From: Amycolatopsis nigrescens CSC17Ta-90
GTDB lineage: Bacteria > Actinomycetota > Actinomycetes > Mycobacteriales > Pseudonocardiaceae
Assembly: GCF_000384315.1 (NCBI RefSeq)
Contig: NZ_ARVW01000001.1
Coordinates: forward strand, 5,394,157-5,458,156
Direction of reading: 5' to 3'
DNA: 64,000 bases
The position numbers and the translations under genes were made by a program. The notes under the pieces were generated by a model. It saw only the letters and a program-made list of their open reading frames with translations. It had not been told where the DNA came from and did not search any database. Positions 50,598-59,160 of this stretch are shown one piece after another; the stretch's first letter is position 1, and every line of letters starts with the position of its first letter.

Positions 50598-51779
50598 GTG
50601 TCCGGTTCCGTGATCCTGGGTGCCGCTCGTACCCCGATCGGGCGGCTGCTCGGCTCGTTGAAGGACTTCTCGGGTGCCCAGCTCGGCGGGGTCGCCATCA
50701 AGGCGGCGCTGGAGCGGGCCGGGGTGGCTCCGGAGGCCGTGCAGTACACCATCATGGGCCAGGTGCTCACCGCCGGCGCCGGCCAGATTCCGGCCAGGCA
50801 GGCCGCGGTGGCCGGTGGGATCCCGATGGACGTGCCAGCGCTGACCATCAACAAGGTCTGCCTCTCCGGCCTGGACGCGATCGCGCTGGCCGATCAGCTG
50901 ATCCGGGCCGGTGAGTTCGACATCGTGGTGGCCGGTGGCCAGGAGTCGATGAGCCAGGCCCCGCACCTGCTGCCCAAGTCGCGCGCCGGTTTCAAGTACG
51001 GCGACACCACGCTGGTGGACCACATGGCCTACGACGGCCTGTTCTGCGCCTTCGACCAGGTGGCCATGGGCGCGTCCACGGAGAAGTACAACACCCGCTA
51101 CGGCCTGACCCGCGCGCAGCAGGACGAGTTCTCCGCGCGCTCGCACCAGCGGGCCGCCGCGGCCATCGCGGCTGGCCGGTTCGCCGACGAGATCGCCCCG
51201 GTGCAGATCCCGCAGCGCAAGGGCGACCCGGCCATCTTCGACACCGACCAGGGCGTCCGCGGGGACACCACGGCGGAGAGCCTTGGCAACCTGCGGCCCG
51301 CCTTCGCCTCGGACGGCACCATCACCGCCGGTTCGGCCTCGCAGATCTCCGACGGCGCGGCCGCGGTCGTGGTGGCCAGCCGGGCGAAGGCCGAGGAGCT
51401 CGGCCTCACCCCGCTCGCCGAGATCGGCGCGCACGGCGTGGTCGCCGGTCCGGACGCGAGCCTGCACGAGCAGCCGGCCAACGCGATCAAGGCGGCGCTG
51501 GCCAAGGAGCAGCTCGCCGCGGACGCGCTGGACCTGGTGGAGATCAACGAGGCGTTCGCCGCGGTCGGCCTGGTGTCCACCGACAAGCTCGGGCTGGACC
51601 AGGAAAAGGTGAACGTGAACGGCGGCGCGATCGCGCTCGGCCACCCGATCGGCGCATCGGGCGCCCGGCTCGCGGTGCACCTGGTGTACGAGCTGCGCCG
51701 TCGCGGCGGTGGCCTCGGTGCCGCCGCGCTGTGCGGTGGCGGCGGCCAGGGTGACGCGCTGCTGATCCGGGCGCTGTAA
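50598..51779 (+). CDS. acetyl-CoA C-acetyltransferase (thiolase)
   Basis: A 393-residue type II thiolase. The acyl-accepting Cys is in [11 protein letters not shown] near residue 89, the His in NEAFAAVGL, and the proton-relay Cys in [13 protein letters not shown] near 380. [16 protein letters not shown] is intact. It condenses or cleaves acetyl-CoA/acetoacetyl-CoA and can supply precursors of crotonyl-CoA. The start is GTG 50598; meaB follows seven bases after its stop, so the two form an operon. Confidence 0.95.
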   Translation: MSGSVILGAARTPIGRLLGSLKDFSGAQLGGVAIKAALERAGVAPEAVQYTIMGQVLTAGAGQIPARQAAVAGGIPMDVPALTINKVCLSGLDAIALADQLIRAGEFDIVVAGGQESMSQAPHLLPKSRAGFKYGDTTLVDHMAYDGLFCAFDQVAMGASTEKYNTRYGLTRAQQDEFSARSHQRAAAAIAAGRFADEIAPVQIPQRKGDPAIFDTDQGVRGDTTAESLGNLRPAFASDGTITAGSASQISDGAAAVVVASRAKAEELGLTPLAEIGAHGVVAGPDASLHEQPANAIKAALAKEQLAADALDLVEINEAFAAVGLVSTDKLGLDQEKVNVNGGAIALGHPIGASGARLAVHLVYELRRRGGGLGAAALCGGGGQGDALLIRAL

Positions 51780-51786
51780 TAGTCGT

Positions 51787-52752
51787 GTGGCGGTAGCAGT
51801 CGAAGTCGGAGAGCTGGTCGGGCGGGCGCGCGAGGGACAACACCGCGCGATCGCCCGGCTCATCTCGCTGGTCGAGGACGCCCATCCCCAGCTGCGCGAG
51901 GTGGCCGAGGCACTGACCCCGTACACCGGGCACGCGCGGATCGTCGGGCTCACCGGCCCGCCGGGGGTCGGCAAGTCGACTTCCACTTCGATGCTGCTCT
52001 CCGCGTTGCGCGAGGAGGGCAAACGGGTCGGCGTGCTGGCCATCGACCCGTCCTCGCCGTTCTCCGGCGGTGCGCTGCTCGGCGACCGGATCCGGATGAC
52101 CGAGCACGCCACGGACAGCGGGATCTTCATCCGCTCGATGGCGACCAGGGGCCATCTCGGCGGCCTCGCCTGGGCCACCCCGCAGGCCGTGCGGGTGCTC
52201 GACGCCGCGGGGTTCGACGTGGTGCTGATCGAGACCGTCGGGGTTGGACAGTCCGAAGTGGACGTCGTGCGGCTGGCGGACACCACCGTCGTGCTGCTCG
52301 CGCCCGGCATGGGCGACGGTATCCAGGCCGCGAAGGCCGGGGTGCTGGAGATCGCCGACGTGTTCGTGGTGAACAAGGCCGACCGGGACGGCGCGGAGAC
52401 CACCGTGCGCGACCTGAAGCAGATGATCGCGATGGTGCGCCGGGAGGTCCGCGGGCACAGCTGGCGTCAGCCGATCGTGCGCACGGTCGCCGCGAAGAAC
52501 GAGGGCGCCGCGGAGGTGCTGAGCGCGCTGGACGAGCACCACGAGTGGCTCCAGGCGCGAGGTGAGCTGCTCCGGCGGCGGACCGCGCGGGCGGCCGGCG
52601 AGGTCGAGGCGATCGCGCTGCAACGGCTGCGCGACCAGCTGGCGGACCTGCGCGGCGGCGACCGGCTGCCGGAGCTGGCGCGGCAGGTCGTCGAACGCGA
52701 GCTGGACCCCTACTCCGCGGCGGAAAAGCTGATCGGCGACCTGACCCGCTGA
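51787..52752 (+). CDS. meaB: methylmalonyl-CoA mutase-associated GTPase MeaB
   Basis: A 321-residue G3E-type GTPase that loads and protects B12 in methylmalonyl-CoA or related mutases. The P-loop is GLTGPPGVGKST near residues 53-64. Also present are LAIDPSSPFSGGALLGDRIRM, ETVGVGQSE and VNKADRDG (NKxD). The start is GTG 51787, in an operon with the thiolase. The mutase subunits are not in this window. Confidence 0.96.
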   Translation: MAVAVEVGELVGRAREGQHRAIARLISLVEDAHPQLREVAEALTPYTGHARIVGLTGPPGVGKSTSTSMLLSALREEGKRVGVLAIDPSSPFSGGALLGDRIRMTEHATDSGIFIRSMATRGHLGGLAWATPQAVRVLDAAGFDVVLIETVGVGQSEVDVVRLADTTVVLLAPGMGDGIQAAKAGVLEIADVFVVNKADRDGAETTVRDLKQMIAMVRREVRGHSWRQPIVRTVAAKNEGAAEVLSALDEHHEWLQARGELLRRRTARAAGEVEAIALQRLRDQLADLRGGDRLPELARQVVERELDPYSAAEKLIGDLTR

Positions 52753-52842
52753 GCGAGCCCCGGTACTTCCGGTACTTCCGGCGCTTCCCAGTGGGACGGC
52801 CGAGGGCCGATACTTGCCCGGCCTGAACACCGGGAGGACACG

Positions 52843-53556
52843 ATGGTTCGCGTCGCCAGCACCCTTTCCGCCGTCGCCGCGCTGGCCGCCGGCCTGCTGC
52901 TGACCGGCGGCTCCGCGGCCGCCGAGCCGCCGCCGAAGGTCACCCACGGCCCCTGCAAGTACACCGAGACCCCGGACGAGCCCGCCGCCAAGCCGGTGCC
53001 GCTGCCGAGGGACCCCTGGCACACCCCGGATCGCGGCACCGTGCGGGTCAAGCTGCGGACCGACCGGGGTGAGCTGCCGCTGATCCTGAACCGGGCGCAG
53101 GCGCCCTGCACCGTGCAGAGCTTCCTGCACCTGGCCCGGCACCGGTTCTACGACCGCAGCTCGTGCCACAGGCTGACCGCGTACCCCACGCTGAAGGTGT
53201 TGCAGTGCGGGGATCCGAGCGGCACCGGCGAGGGCGGGCCCGGTTACCGCTACGCCGACGAGCTGCCGGTCGGGCTGCCGCCGGCACCGAGCGATCCGAC
53301 CGGGCAGCGGCGGGTATACGCGCGCGGGGTGCTGGCCATGGCCAACGCCGGACCGGACACCAACGGCAGCCAGTTCTTCCTGGTCTACGGGGATTCCGCG
53401 CTGCGCCCGGACTACACCATCTTCGGCGAGGTGGACGAGCGCGGCCTGCGCACCCTGGACAAGGTCGCCGCGGGCGGCATCGTCGGCGAACCGGGCTCGC
53501 CGCCTCCGGTGGACGGTCGGCCCGCGCTGCCCATCACGATCATCCGCGCTCGCTGA
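52843..53556 (+). CDS. secreted cyclophilin-type peptidyl-prolyl isomerase
   Basis: A 237-residue protein with a signal peptide (1-27, cleaved near GSAAAEP). The cyclophilin domain has FYDRSSCHRLT and NGSQFFLVYGDS, with typical YTIFGEV near the end. Several Cys could form disulfides outside the cell. It catalyses proline isomerisation in exported proteins. Its last 17 bp overlap the convergent MBL-fold gene. Confidence 0.94.
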   Translation: MVRVASTLSAVAALAAGLLLTGGSAAAEPPPKVTHGPCKYTETPDEPAAKPVPLPRDPWHTPDRGTVRVKLRTDRGELPLILNRAQAPCTVQSFLHLARHRFYDRSSCHRLTAYPTLKVLQCGDPSGTGEGGPGYRYADELPVGLPPAPSDPTGQRRVYARGVLAMANAGPDTNGSQFFLVYGDSALRPDYTIFGEVDERGLRTLDKVAAGGIVGEPGSPPPVDGRPALPITIIRAR

Positions 53557-54256
53557 CCGGTTCGTCCCCTGGCAGGGCCGCGGCGGCACGGCGGAGCGCG
53601 GTGGCGGCGTCGCCGGTGAGCGGGTCGCCGTGCCCGAAACAGGCGATCTCGCTGTCCAGCGCGGCGAGCCGTCGGAACGACTCCACGGTGCGGGCGCGGT
53701 CCTGGTTGAACACGCCCAGCATCGGCCCCTCCACGTTCGCCACGGTGTCGCCGGTGAACAGCACACCGTGCTCGGGCAGGTGCAGCGCCAGGCTGCCCTC
53801 GGTGTGCCCCGGGATGGCCAGCACCTTCGCGCCACCACCGAAATCGAGCAGGTCACCGTCTTCCAGCTCGCGGTCGGTCGGTACCGGCGGACCGGTCAGA
53901 TGTCCCTTGACCTGCTCGAAAAGCGGCCACTCCCAGTCCAGCAGCTCGGGGTGGGGCGGCGGGGCCTCGCCGCGCACGATCGGCGCGTCCGCCCGGTGTG
54001 CCAGTACCTCCGCGCCGTGCCACGAGCGGATCTCGGCCGCCGAGCCGGTGTGGTCGCCGTGGAAATGGGTCAGCACCAGCCTGGACAACTCGGCCGGGTC
54101 GCGGCCGAGCGAGCCGATCGCGTCCAGCACCGCCGGGCCGGAGCCGGCCGTGCCGGTGTCGATCAGCGTCAGCGAATCCTGGTCCTGCCACAGGTACGCC
54201 TGGCCAACCTCGAATCGGAGCAGATGCAGCTGGGGCAGTAGTTCGATGAGATCCAC
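53540..54256 (-). CDS. MBL-fold metallo-hydrolase
   Basis: A 238-residue metallo-beta-lactamase-fold protein. Zinc ligands are in THFHGDHTG (about 63-71), AIPGHTEGS and VLFTGDTV, with the last His in FGHGDP. The architecture is that of glyoxalase II-like hydrolases; the substrate is unknown. It starts at GTG 54256 and overlaps the cyclophilin gene tail to tail. Confidence 0.92.
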   Translation of the reverse strand: MDLIELLPQLHLLRFEVGQAYLWQDQDSLTLIDTGTAGSGPAVLDAIGSLGRDPAELSRLVLTHFHGDHTGSAAEIRSWHGAEVLAHRADAPIVRGEAPPPHPELLDWEWPLFEQVKGHLTGPPVPTDRELEDGDLLDFGGGAKVLAIPGHTEGSLALHLPEHGVLFTGDTVANVEGPMLGVFNQDRARTVESFRRLAALDSEIACFGHGDPLTGDAATALRRAAAALPGDEPVSERG

Positions 54257-54301
54257 CAGCCCACCGTATGGCTCCGCGCGCGGCGGCGGGGACGGATCAG
54301 C

Positions 54302-55693
54302 TCAGCGCGAAACCTCGGCCAGTACGTCCAGGAACGTCTGCAGGGTCGGGCCGAACGCGTGCTCGGCCGGGGTCGCGTAGCCGACCACGATGCCTTGGGG
54401 ATGCGGGCCTTCGCCGATCCAGTGCCGGCCGAGCATCTCCACGCCGAGTCCACGCCGGCGCGCGGCGGCGGCCACCGCGGCCTCACCCGGACCGGACTCC
54501 GGCAGCCGCAGCAGCACCTGCAGCCCGGCCGCGATGCCGTGCGGCACCAGCCAGTCCGGGATCGCATCGAGCAGTTTCTCCCGCCTCGCCCGGTAAATGC
54601 CGCGGCAGCGCCGGATGTGCTGGTCATAACCGCCGGAGGAGATCAGCTCGGCCAGCACCGCCTGTTCCAGCGCCGGTGGTCGCCAGCCGGTCGCGTTGAT
54701 CGCCGCCCGCACCGGCTCGACCAAGGTCCGCGGCAGCACCAGCCAGCCGATCCGCAGCCCCGGCGCGAGCGTCTTGCTCGCCGTGCCCACGTAGGCCACC
54801 CGCTCCGGCGCCAGTGCCTGCAGCGCGCCGACCTGCTGACGGTCGAAGCGGAACTCGCCGTCGTAGTCGTCCTCGATCACCATCGCCCCGGTGCGGGTGG
54901 CCCAGCGGGTCAGCTCGGTGCGCCGGTCCGGGGCCAGCGGCACCCCGGTCGGATACTGGTGCGCCGGGGTCAGCACCACCGCTGGACTGTCCAGTTCGGA
55001 CACTCGCAGGCCGTGCTCGTCCACCGGCACCCCGGCGATCCGGACCTCGGCGGCGGCCTTGGCCACCGCGCGGAACTGCGGCAGTGACGGGCATTCGAAG
55101 GCGATCTCCTCGGCGCCCCGGTCACGCAGCACCCTGGCCAGCAGCGCCATTGCGTGCGAGAACCCGGCGCAGACCACGATCCGCTCCGGGTCCGCGAGCA
55201 CCCCGCGGGTACGGGCGAGATAGCCCGCCAGCGCCTCCCGCAGGGTCACCGAGCCGCGCTCGTCCGGGTAGCCGAACAGCGCGGTGGGCGCACGCTGGAG
55301 CACCCGCCGGGTCGCGGAGAGCCAGCGGTCGCGCGGGAACAGCGAGACGTCCGGGCTGCCGGGGGCGAACCCGCGGTGCACGGCGGGCTCGGCCGCGCGC
55401 AACCGCGGTGCCGAGACCGGCGCGGCCGGGTGCAGGTCGCGCACCTTGGTCGCCGCGCCCTGGCTGGTGTGCAGGTAGCCCTCCGCGGAGAGGTCGGCGT
55501 AGACGCGGGTGACCGTGCCGCGGGCGATGCCGAGATCCTTGGCCAGCTCCCTGGTGGAGGGCATCGCGGTGCCGGGGGTGAGGCGCCGGTCGCGGATCGC
55601 GGCCCGGATAGCTTCGGCGAGGCCGCGGGCACCGGTGTCCGGCCGCCAGTCCAGATGCACGTCCCAGCCGGAACTGGACCACGAAAGTGTCAT
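54302..55693 (-). CDS. MocR/PdxR-type GntR regulator with aminotransferase domain
   Basis: A 463-residue fusion. The N-terminal GntR winged helix (about 15-80) contains MPSTRELAKDLGIARGTVTRVYADL. It is followed by a class I aminotransferase-like domain with the PLP lysine in GTASKTLAPG and LTPAHQYPTGVPL upstream. Such proteins sense PLP or amino acids. It is divergent from an AhpD-like gene, across direct repeats resembling MocR binding sites, so it probably controls that pair. Confidence 0.93.
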   Translation of the reverse strand: MTLSWSSSGWDVHLDWRPDTGARGLAEAIRAAIRDRRLTPGTAMPSTRELAKDLGIARGTVTRVYADLSAEGYLHTSQGAATKVRDLHPAAPVSAPRLRAAEPAVHRGFAPGSPDVSLFPRDRWLSATRRVLQRAPTALFGYPDERGSVTLREALAGYLARTRGVLADPERIVVCAGFSHAMALLARVLRDRGAEEIAFECPSLPQFRAVAKAAAEVRIAGVPVDEHGLRVSELDSPAVVLTPAHQYPTGVPLAPDRRTELTRWATRTGAMVIEDDYDGEFRFDRQQVGALQALAPERVAYVGTASKTLAPGLRIGWLVLPRTLVEPVRAAINATGWRPPALEQAVLAELISSGGYDQHIRRCRGIYRARREKLLDAIPDWLVPHGIAAGLQVLLRLPESGPGEAAVAAAARRRGLGVEMLGRHWIGEGPHPQGIVVGYATPAEHAFGPTLQTFLDVLAEVSR

Positions 55694-55740
55694 GGGACTG
55701 GACCATACTTGTAGGCCAGTGCGGGATAGCTTGGTCTGGT
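55673..55740. promoter_or_regulatory. direct repeats in the MocR/AhpD divergent promoter
   Basis: ACTGGACCA occurs at 55673-55681 and again at 55697-55705, 24 bp apart, in the same orientation. A related inverted copy, TTGGTCTGGT, is at 55731-55740. MocR-type regulators bind direct repeats spaced about two helical turns apart, so these are candidate sites. The first copy lies in the start of the MocR coding region. Confidence 0.5.
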
Positions 55741-55797
55741 GACCTTCAAGTTACGCATCGGATATGTCAGTCACCGACCACTGTCGAAGGGAGCCGC

Positions 55798-56253
55798 ATG
55801 AGCGCGCGAATTCAGGCCGGACCGGCGCTTCCGGACGCCTACCAGAAGCTGCTGGCGCTGGTCGGCGCGGTGGAGAAGCGGGCCGCCGACGCCGGGCTGG
55901 ACCGCAAGCTGCTGGTACTGGTGCAGCTCCGCGCCTCGCAGCTCAACGGCTGCGCGTTCTGCCTGGACCTGCACAGCAAGGAAGCGCTCAAGCTGGGCGA
56001 GGATCAGCGCCGGCTCCTGGTGCTGAGCGCCTGGCGCGAGACCGAGCTGTACACCGAGCAGGAGCGGGCCGCGCTCGCGCTGACCGAGGCGATCACCAAG
56101 CTGTCGCAGACCCAGGACGTGCCGGACGACGTGTACCAGCAGGCGACCGCGGTGTTCGACGAGACCCAGTACGCGGTGCTCGTCTGGTCCGTCGGCGTGA
56201 TCAACCTGCTCAACCGGCTCGGCGTCACCAGCCGGATGGAGCTGCCCGCATGA
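55798..56253 (+). CDS. AhpD-like carboxymuconolactone decarboxylase family protein
   Basis: A 151-residue alkylhydroperoxidase-like protein. The redox motif is Cys52-x2-Cys55-x3-His59 in NGCAFCLDLHSKEA. The helical fold and length fit the AhpD/CMD core family, so it is likely a peroxidase-type disulfide enzyme. Its stop overlaps the next gene's ATG (ATGA). It is divergent from the MocR regulator and presumably under its control. Confidence 0.92.
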   Translation: MSARIQAGPALPDAYQKLLALVGAVEKRAADAGLDRKLLVLVQLRASQLNGCAFCLDLHSKEALKLGEDQRRLLVLSAWRETELYTEQERAALALTEAITKLSQTQDVPDDVYQQATAVFDETQYAVLVWSVGVINLLNRLGVTSRMELPA

Positions 56254-56990
56254 CCGCTTCAGACCTGCGGGCGCTGCACGTGCCCGGGGTGCCGCTGATC
56301 CTGCCGAACGCCTGGGACGCGGACACCGCGCGACTCGTCGAGGCTGCCGGTTTCCCAGTGGTGGCAACGAGTTCGGTGGCCGTCGCGGCTGCGCTCGGTT
56401 ATCCGGACGGGGAGCAGGCGCCGGCCGAGGAGATGTTCGCTGCGGCGGCAAGGATGGCGCGGGCGGTCTCGGTGCCGGTGACCGTGGACGCGGAGTCCGG
56501 CTACGGCCTGGCGCCGGCCGAGCTGGTGTCGCGGCTGCTGGAGACCGGCGCGGCCGGCTGCAACCTGGAGGACACCGCGCCGGGGCGTGGCATCCGGTCG
56601 GTGGCCGACCAGGTCGAGCTGCTGGGCGCGGTCCGTGCGGCGGCGGGCCGGGACCTGGTGCTGAACGCGCGGATCGACGTGTTCCTCGGTGCGGAGGACG
56701 AGCAGGCCGTGCTGGACAAGGCGATCGAGCGGGCCGGCGCCTATCTCACGGCGGGTGCGGACTGCGTGTACCCGATCCACGTGCGGTCGGAGCGGGTGCT
56801 GGCCTCGTTCCTGGACGCGGTGCGGCCCGCCGCGGTGAACGCCACCTATCTGCCGGGTGGCCCGGACCTCGACGCTTTGGCGAAACTGGGGGTGGCCCGG
56901 GTCTCCTTCGGCGGTGGCATCTGGAAGTCCGCGCGTGCCCATCTCGCGGACACCCTCTCCGCCCTCACCTCCGGCACCCTCCCTTACTGA
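56250..56990 (+). CDS. isocitrate lyase / PEP mutase-family enzyme
   Basis: A 246-residue TIM-barrel protein of the ICL/PEPM superfamily: ILPNAWDADTARLVEAAGFPVVATSSVAVA, VPVTVDAESGYG and NLEDTAPG are the Mg2+/oxyacid-binding segments, and LNARIDVFL follows. It lacks the KKCGH loop of true isocitrate lyases, so a C-C or P-C bond lyase or a related activity is more likely. It is translationally coupled to the AhpD-like gene. Confidence 0.9.
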   Translation: MTASDLRALHVPGVPLILPNAWDADTARLVEAAGFPVVATSSVAVAAALGYPDGEQAPAEEMFAAAARMARAVSVPVTVDAESGYGLAPAELVSRLLETGAAGCNLEDTAPGRGIRSVADQVELLGAVRAAAGRDLVLNARIDVFLGAEDEQAVLDKAIERAGAYLTAGADCVYPIHVRSERVLASFLDAVRPAAVNATYLPGGPDLDALAKLGVARVSFGGGIWKSARAHLADTLSALTSGTLPY

Positions 56991-56994
56991 TGAT

Positions 56995-57047
56995 CCGTGA
57001 AGGCCACCTTGCCTACCTTGAAGGTAGGCAAGGTGGCCTTCACGGAC
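56995..57047. terminator. 53-base perfect palindrome, bidirectional terminator
   Basis: Left arm 56995-57020 and right arm 57022-57047 are exact inverted repeats of 26 bases around G57021. The arms contain GAAGGCCACCTTGCC. It sits between the convergent PEP-mutase-like and ActP genes, so it can end both transcripts. A relative with the same AAGGCCACC core occurs at 63072-63118. Confidence 0.88.
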
Positions 57048-57058
57048 AGCGGGGTGCC

Positions 57059-58669
57059 TTAGTGGGTGGTGGCTTTTTCGGCGCCGGCGCCGGTGAGGGA
57101 GCGGACCTCCATCTCGGCGTACTTGTCCTGGTTGTGCTCCTTGGACAGCACGGTGCCGAGCCAGCCGAGGAAGAAGGACACCGGGATGGACACCAGCCCG
57201 GGGTTCTGCAACGGGAACCAGTGGAAGTCCACGCCCTTGATCATGGACTTCGCGGTACCGGACACCGCGGGGGAGAACACGATCAGCACGATGGTGACGA
57301 TCAGCCCGCCGTAGATGCTCCACAGTGCGCCTTGGGTGTTGAAGCGTTTCCAGAACAGCGAGTAGAGGATCGTGGGCAGGTTCGCCGATGCGGCGACGGC
57401 GAAGGCGAGTGCGACGAGGAAGGCGACGTTCTGGTCTTTGGCGAGGATGCCGCCGACGATGGCGACGGCGCCGATGACCAGTGCGGTGATGCGGGCGACT
57501 CGTACTTCGGCGTTGGGGTCTTTGATCTTGCCTTTTTTGATCACGTTGGCGTAGACGTCGTGGGCGAAGGAGGCGGACGCGGTGATGGTGAGTCCGGCGA
57601 CCACGGCGAGGATGGTGGCGAAGGCGACCGCGGCGATGAATCCGAGCAGTATCGGCCCGCCCAGCTCCTGCGCCAGCAACGGCGCCGCCGAATTCTCCCC
57701 GCCGGGTGCCTTGGTGATCTTGTCCTTGCCCACTAGCGCCGCTGCGCCGTAGCCGAGCACCAGGGTGAACAGGTAGAAGATGCCGATCAGCGCGATCGCC
57801 CACACCACGGACTTCCTGGCGTCCTTGGCGGTCGGCACGGTGTAGAAGCGCATCAGCACGTGCGGCAGCCCGGCGGTACCGAGCACCAGCGCGATGCCAA
57901 GCGACAGGAAGTCGATCTTGCTGGTTCCGTTGAGGCCGTAGCGCGCGCCGGGGTTGAGCAGGCTCTCGCCGCCGGATCCCGCGCGGTCCACCGCGCCGCC
58001 GAGCAGGCTGGAGAGGTTGAGCCCGTACTTGCCGAGCACCCAGACCGTCATCACGAACGCGCCGGCGATCAGCAGCGCGGCCTTGATGATCTGCACCCAG
58101 GTGGTGCCCTTCATGCCGCCGACCAGCACGTAGATGATCATGACGACACCGACCACCGAGATCACCACGGCCTGGCCGACGCTGCTGGAAATGCCGAGCA
58201 GCAGCGAAACCAGGATGCCGGCGCCCGCCATCTGCGCCAGCAGGTAGAAGAACGACACGGCGAGGGTGGAGGTCGCCGCGGCGGCGCGCACCGGGCGTTG
58301 CCGCATCCGGAACGCGAGCACGTCGCCCATGGTGAACTTGCCGGTGTTGCGCAGCAGTTCGGCCACCAGCAGCAAAGCGACCAGCCAGGCCACCAGGAAC
58401 CCGATCGAATAAAGGAAACCGTCGTAACCGTAGACCGCGATCGCGCCGGCGATCCCCAGGAAGGACGCGGCGGACAGGTAGTCGCCCGCGATCGCGATGC
58501 CGTTCTGCGGCCCGCTGAACGCGCGCCCGGCGGCGTAGTAGTCCGACGCGGTCTTGGTGTTCCGACTGGCCCGGAACACGATCACCAGCGTGATCACCAC
58601 GAAAGCGGCGAAAATGCTGATGTTCAGTACGGGGTTGCTGCCTTCGACACCAGCGGCGAGGTTGGTCAT
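57059..58669 (-). CDS. actP: cation/acetate symporter (ActP/MctC-like)
   Basis: A 536-residue sodium:solute symporter with about 13 helices. Segments typical of the acetate/monocarboxylate branch are ASDYYAAGRAFSGPQNGIAIAGDYLSAASFLG, GTAGLPHVLMRFYTVP and LTITASASFAHDVY. It probably imports acetate, propionate or pyruvate. Its ATG overlaps the stop of the DUF485 gene (ATGA), the usual small partner. The neighbouring LytS/LytR system may regulate it. Confidence 0.94.
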   Translation of the reverse strand: MTNLAAGVEGSNPVLNISIFAAFVVITLVIVFRASRNTKTASDYYAAGRAFSGPQNGIAIAGDYLSAASFLGIAGAIAVYGYDGFLYSIGFLVAWLVALLLVAELLRNTGKFTMGDVLAFRMRQRPVRAAAATSTLAVSFFYLLAQMAGAGILVSLLLGISSSVGQAVVISVVGVVMIIYVLVGGMKGTTWVQIIKAALLIAGAFVMTVWVLGKYGLNLSSLLGGAVDRAGSGGESLLNPGARYGLNGTSKIDFLSLGIALVLGTAGLPHVLMRFYTVPTAKDARKSVVWAIALIGIFYLFTLVLGYGAAALVGKDKITKAPGGENSAAPLLAQELGGPILLGFIAAVAFATILAVVAGLTITASASFAHDVYANVIKKGKIKDPNAEVRVARITALVIGAVAIVGGILAKDQNVAFLVALAFAVAASANLPTILYSLFWKRFNTQGALWSIYGGLIVTIVLIVFSPAVSGTAKSMIKGVDFHWFPLQNPGLVSIPVSFFLGWLGTVLSKEHNQDKYAEMEVRSLTGAGAEKATTH

Positions 58670-59016
58670 TTCGCTGCTCCCTCGATGTCGTCCCGGATCT
58701 TGTCCGCGATCGGGTCCAGCTTCCGGTTGGCGTAGCGGACGTAGAGACCGGTGATCACGAAGGTGGAGACGAACTGCAGCAGGCCGAAGACCAGGCCCAC
58801 GTTGATGTTGCCGACCAGCTTGGTGGACATGAACCCGTGCGCGTAGTCCGCCAGCAGCACGTAAAGCAGGTACCACAACAGGAACAACCCGGTCATCGGG
58901 AAGACGAACCGGCGTAGCCTGGAGCGCAGCTGCTGGAACTCGGCGCTCTGGTGCACCTGTTCCCACCTGTCGGCGGGCGGATCCTGCCCGGTCACGTCCT
59001 GTTCGCTGATGCTCAC
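58666..59016 (-). CDS. DUF485 membrane protein, ActP partner
   Basis: A 116-residue protein with two transmembrane helices (FPMTGLFLLWYLLYVLLADYA; NVGLVFGLLQFVSTFVITGLYVRYA) and the family ending 'FDP.A..IR.D' seen as LDPIADKIRDD. DUF485 proteins are invariably paired with ActP-type carriers. The start is GTG 59016 with AGGAGGG upstream. Overlap with actP implies tight co-expression. Confidence 0.93.
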   Translation of the reverse strand: MSISEQDVTGQDPPADRWEQVHQSAEFQQLRSRLRRFVFPMTGLFLLWYLLYVLLADYAHGFMSTKLVGNINVGLVFGLLQFVSTFVITGLYVRYANRKLDPIADKIRDDIEGAAK

Positions 59017-59160
59017 GAGGAGCCCTCCTAGGTGGTACGGCTGTGTTCCGCGCCACGCTAGGCAGCCCTCAGGCATGCTGGTACCGCCGCCGGATAAACG
59101 CCTGCCGGCTGCGACGAACGGCATACGAACGGCGTGCGGGTCGCGACGAGTGGCCGGGCG

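Noticed and set aside
50031..52403. 790-residue minus-strand open frame across the epimerase, thiolase and meaB region
   Set aside because: Only its last 146 residues are real (epimerase); the rest is antisense to the thiolase and meaB genes.
51544..53856. 770-residue minus-strand open frame
   Set aside because: Only the first part overlaps real MBL coding in another frame; composition is that of an antisense shadow of meaB and the cyclophilin gene.
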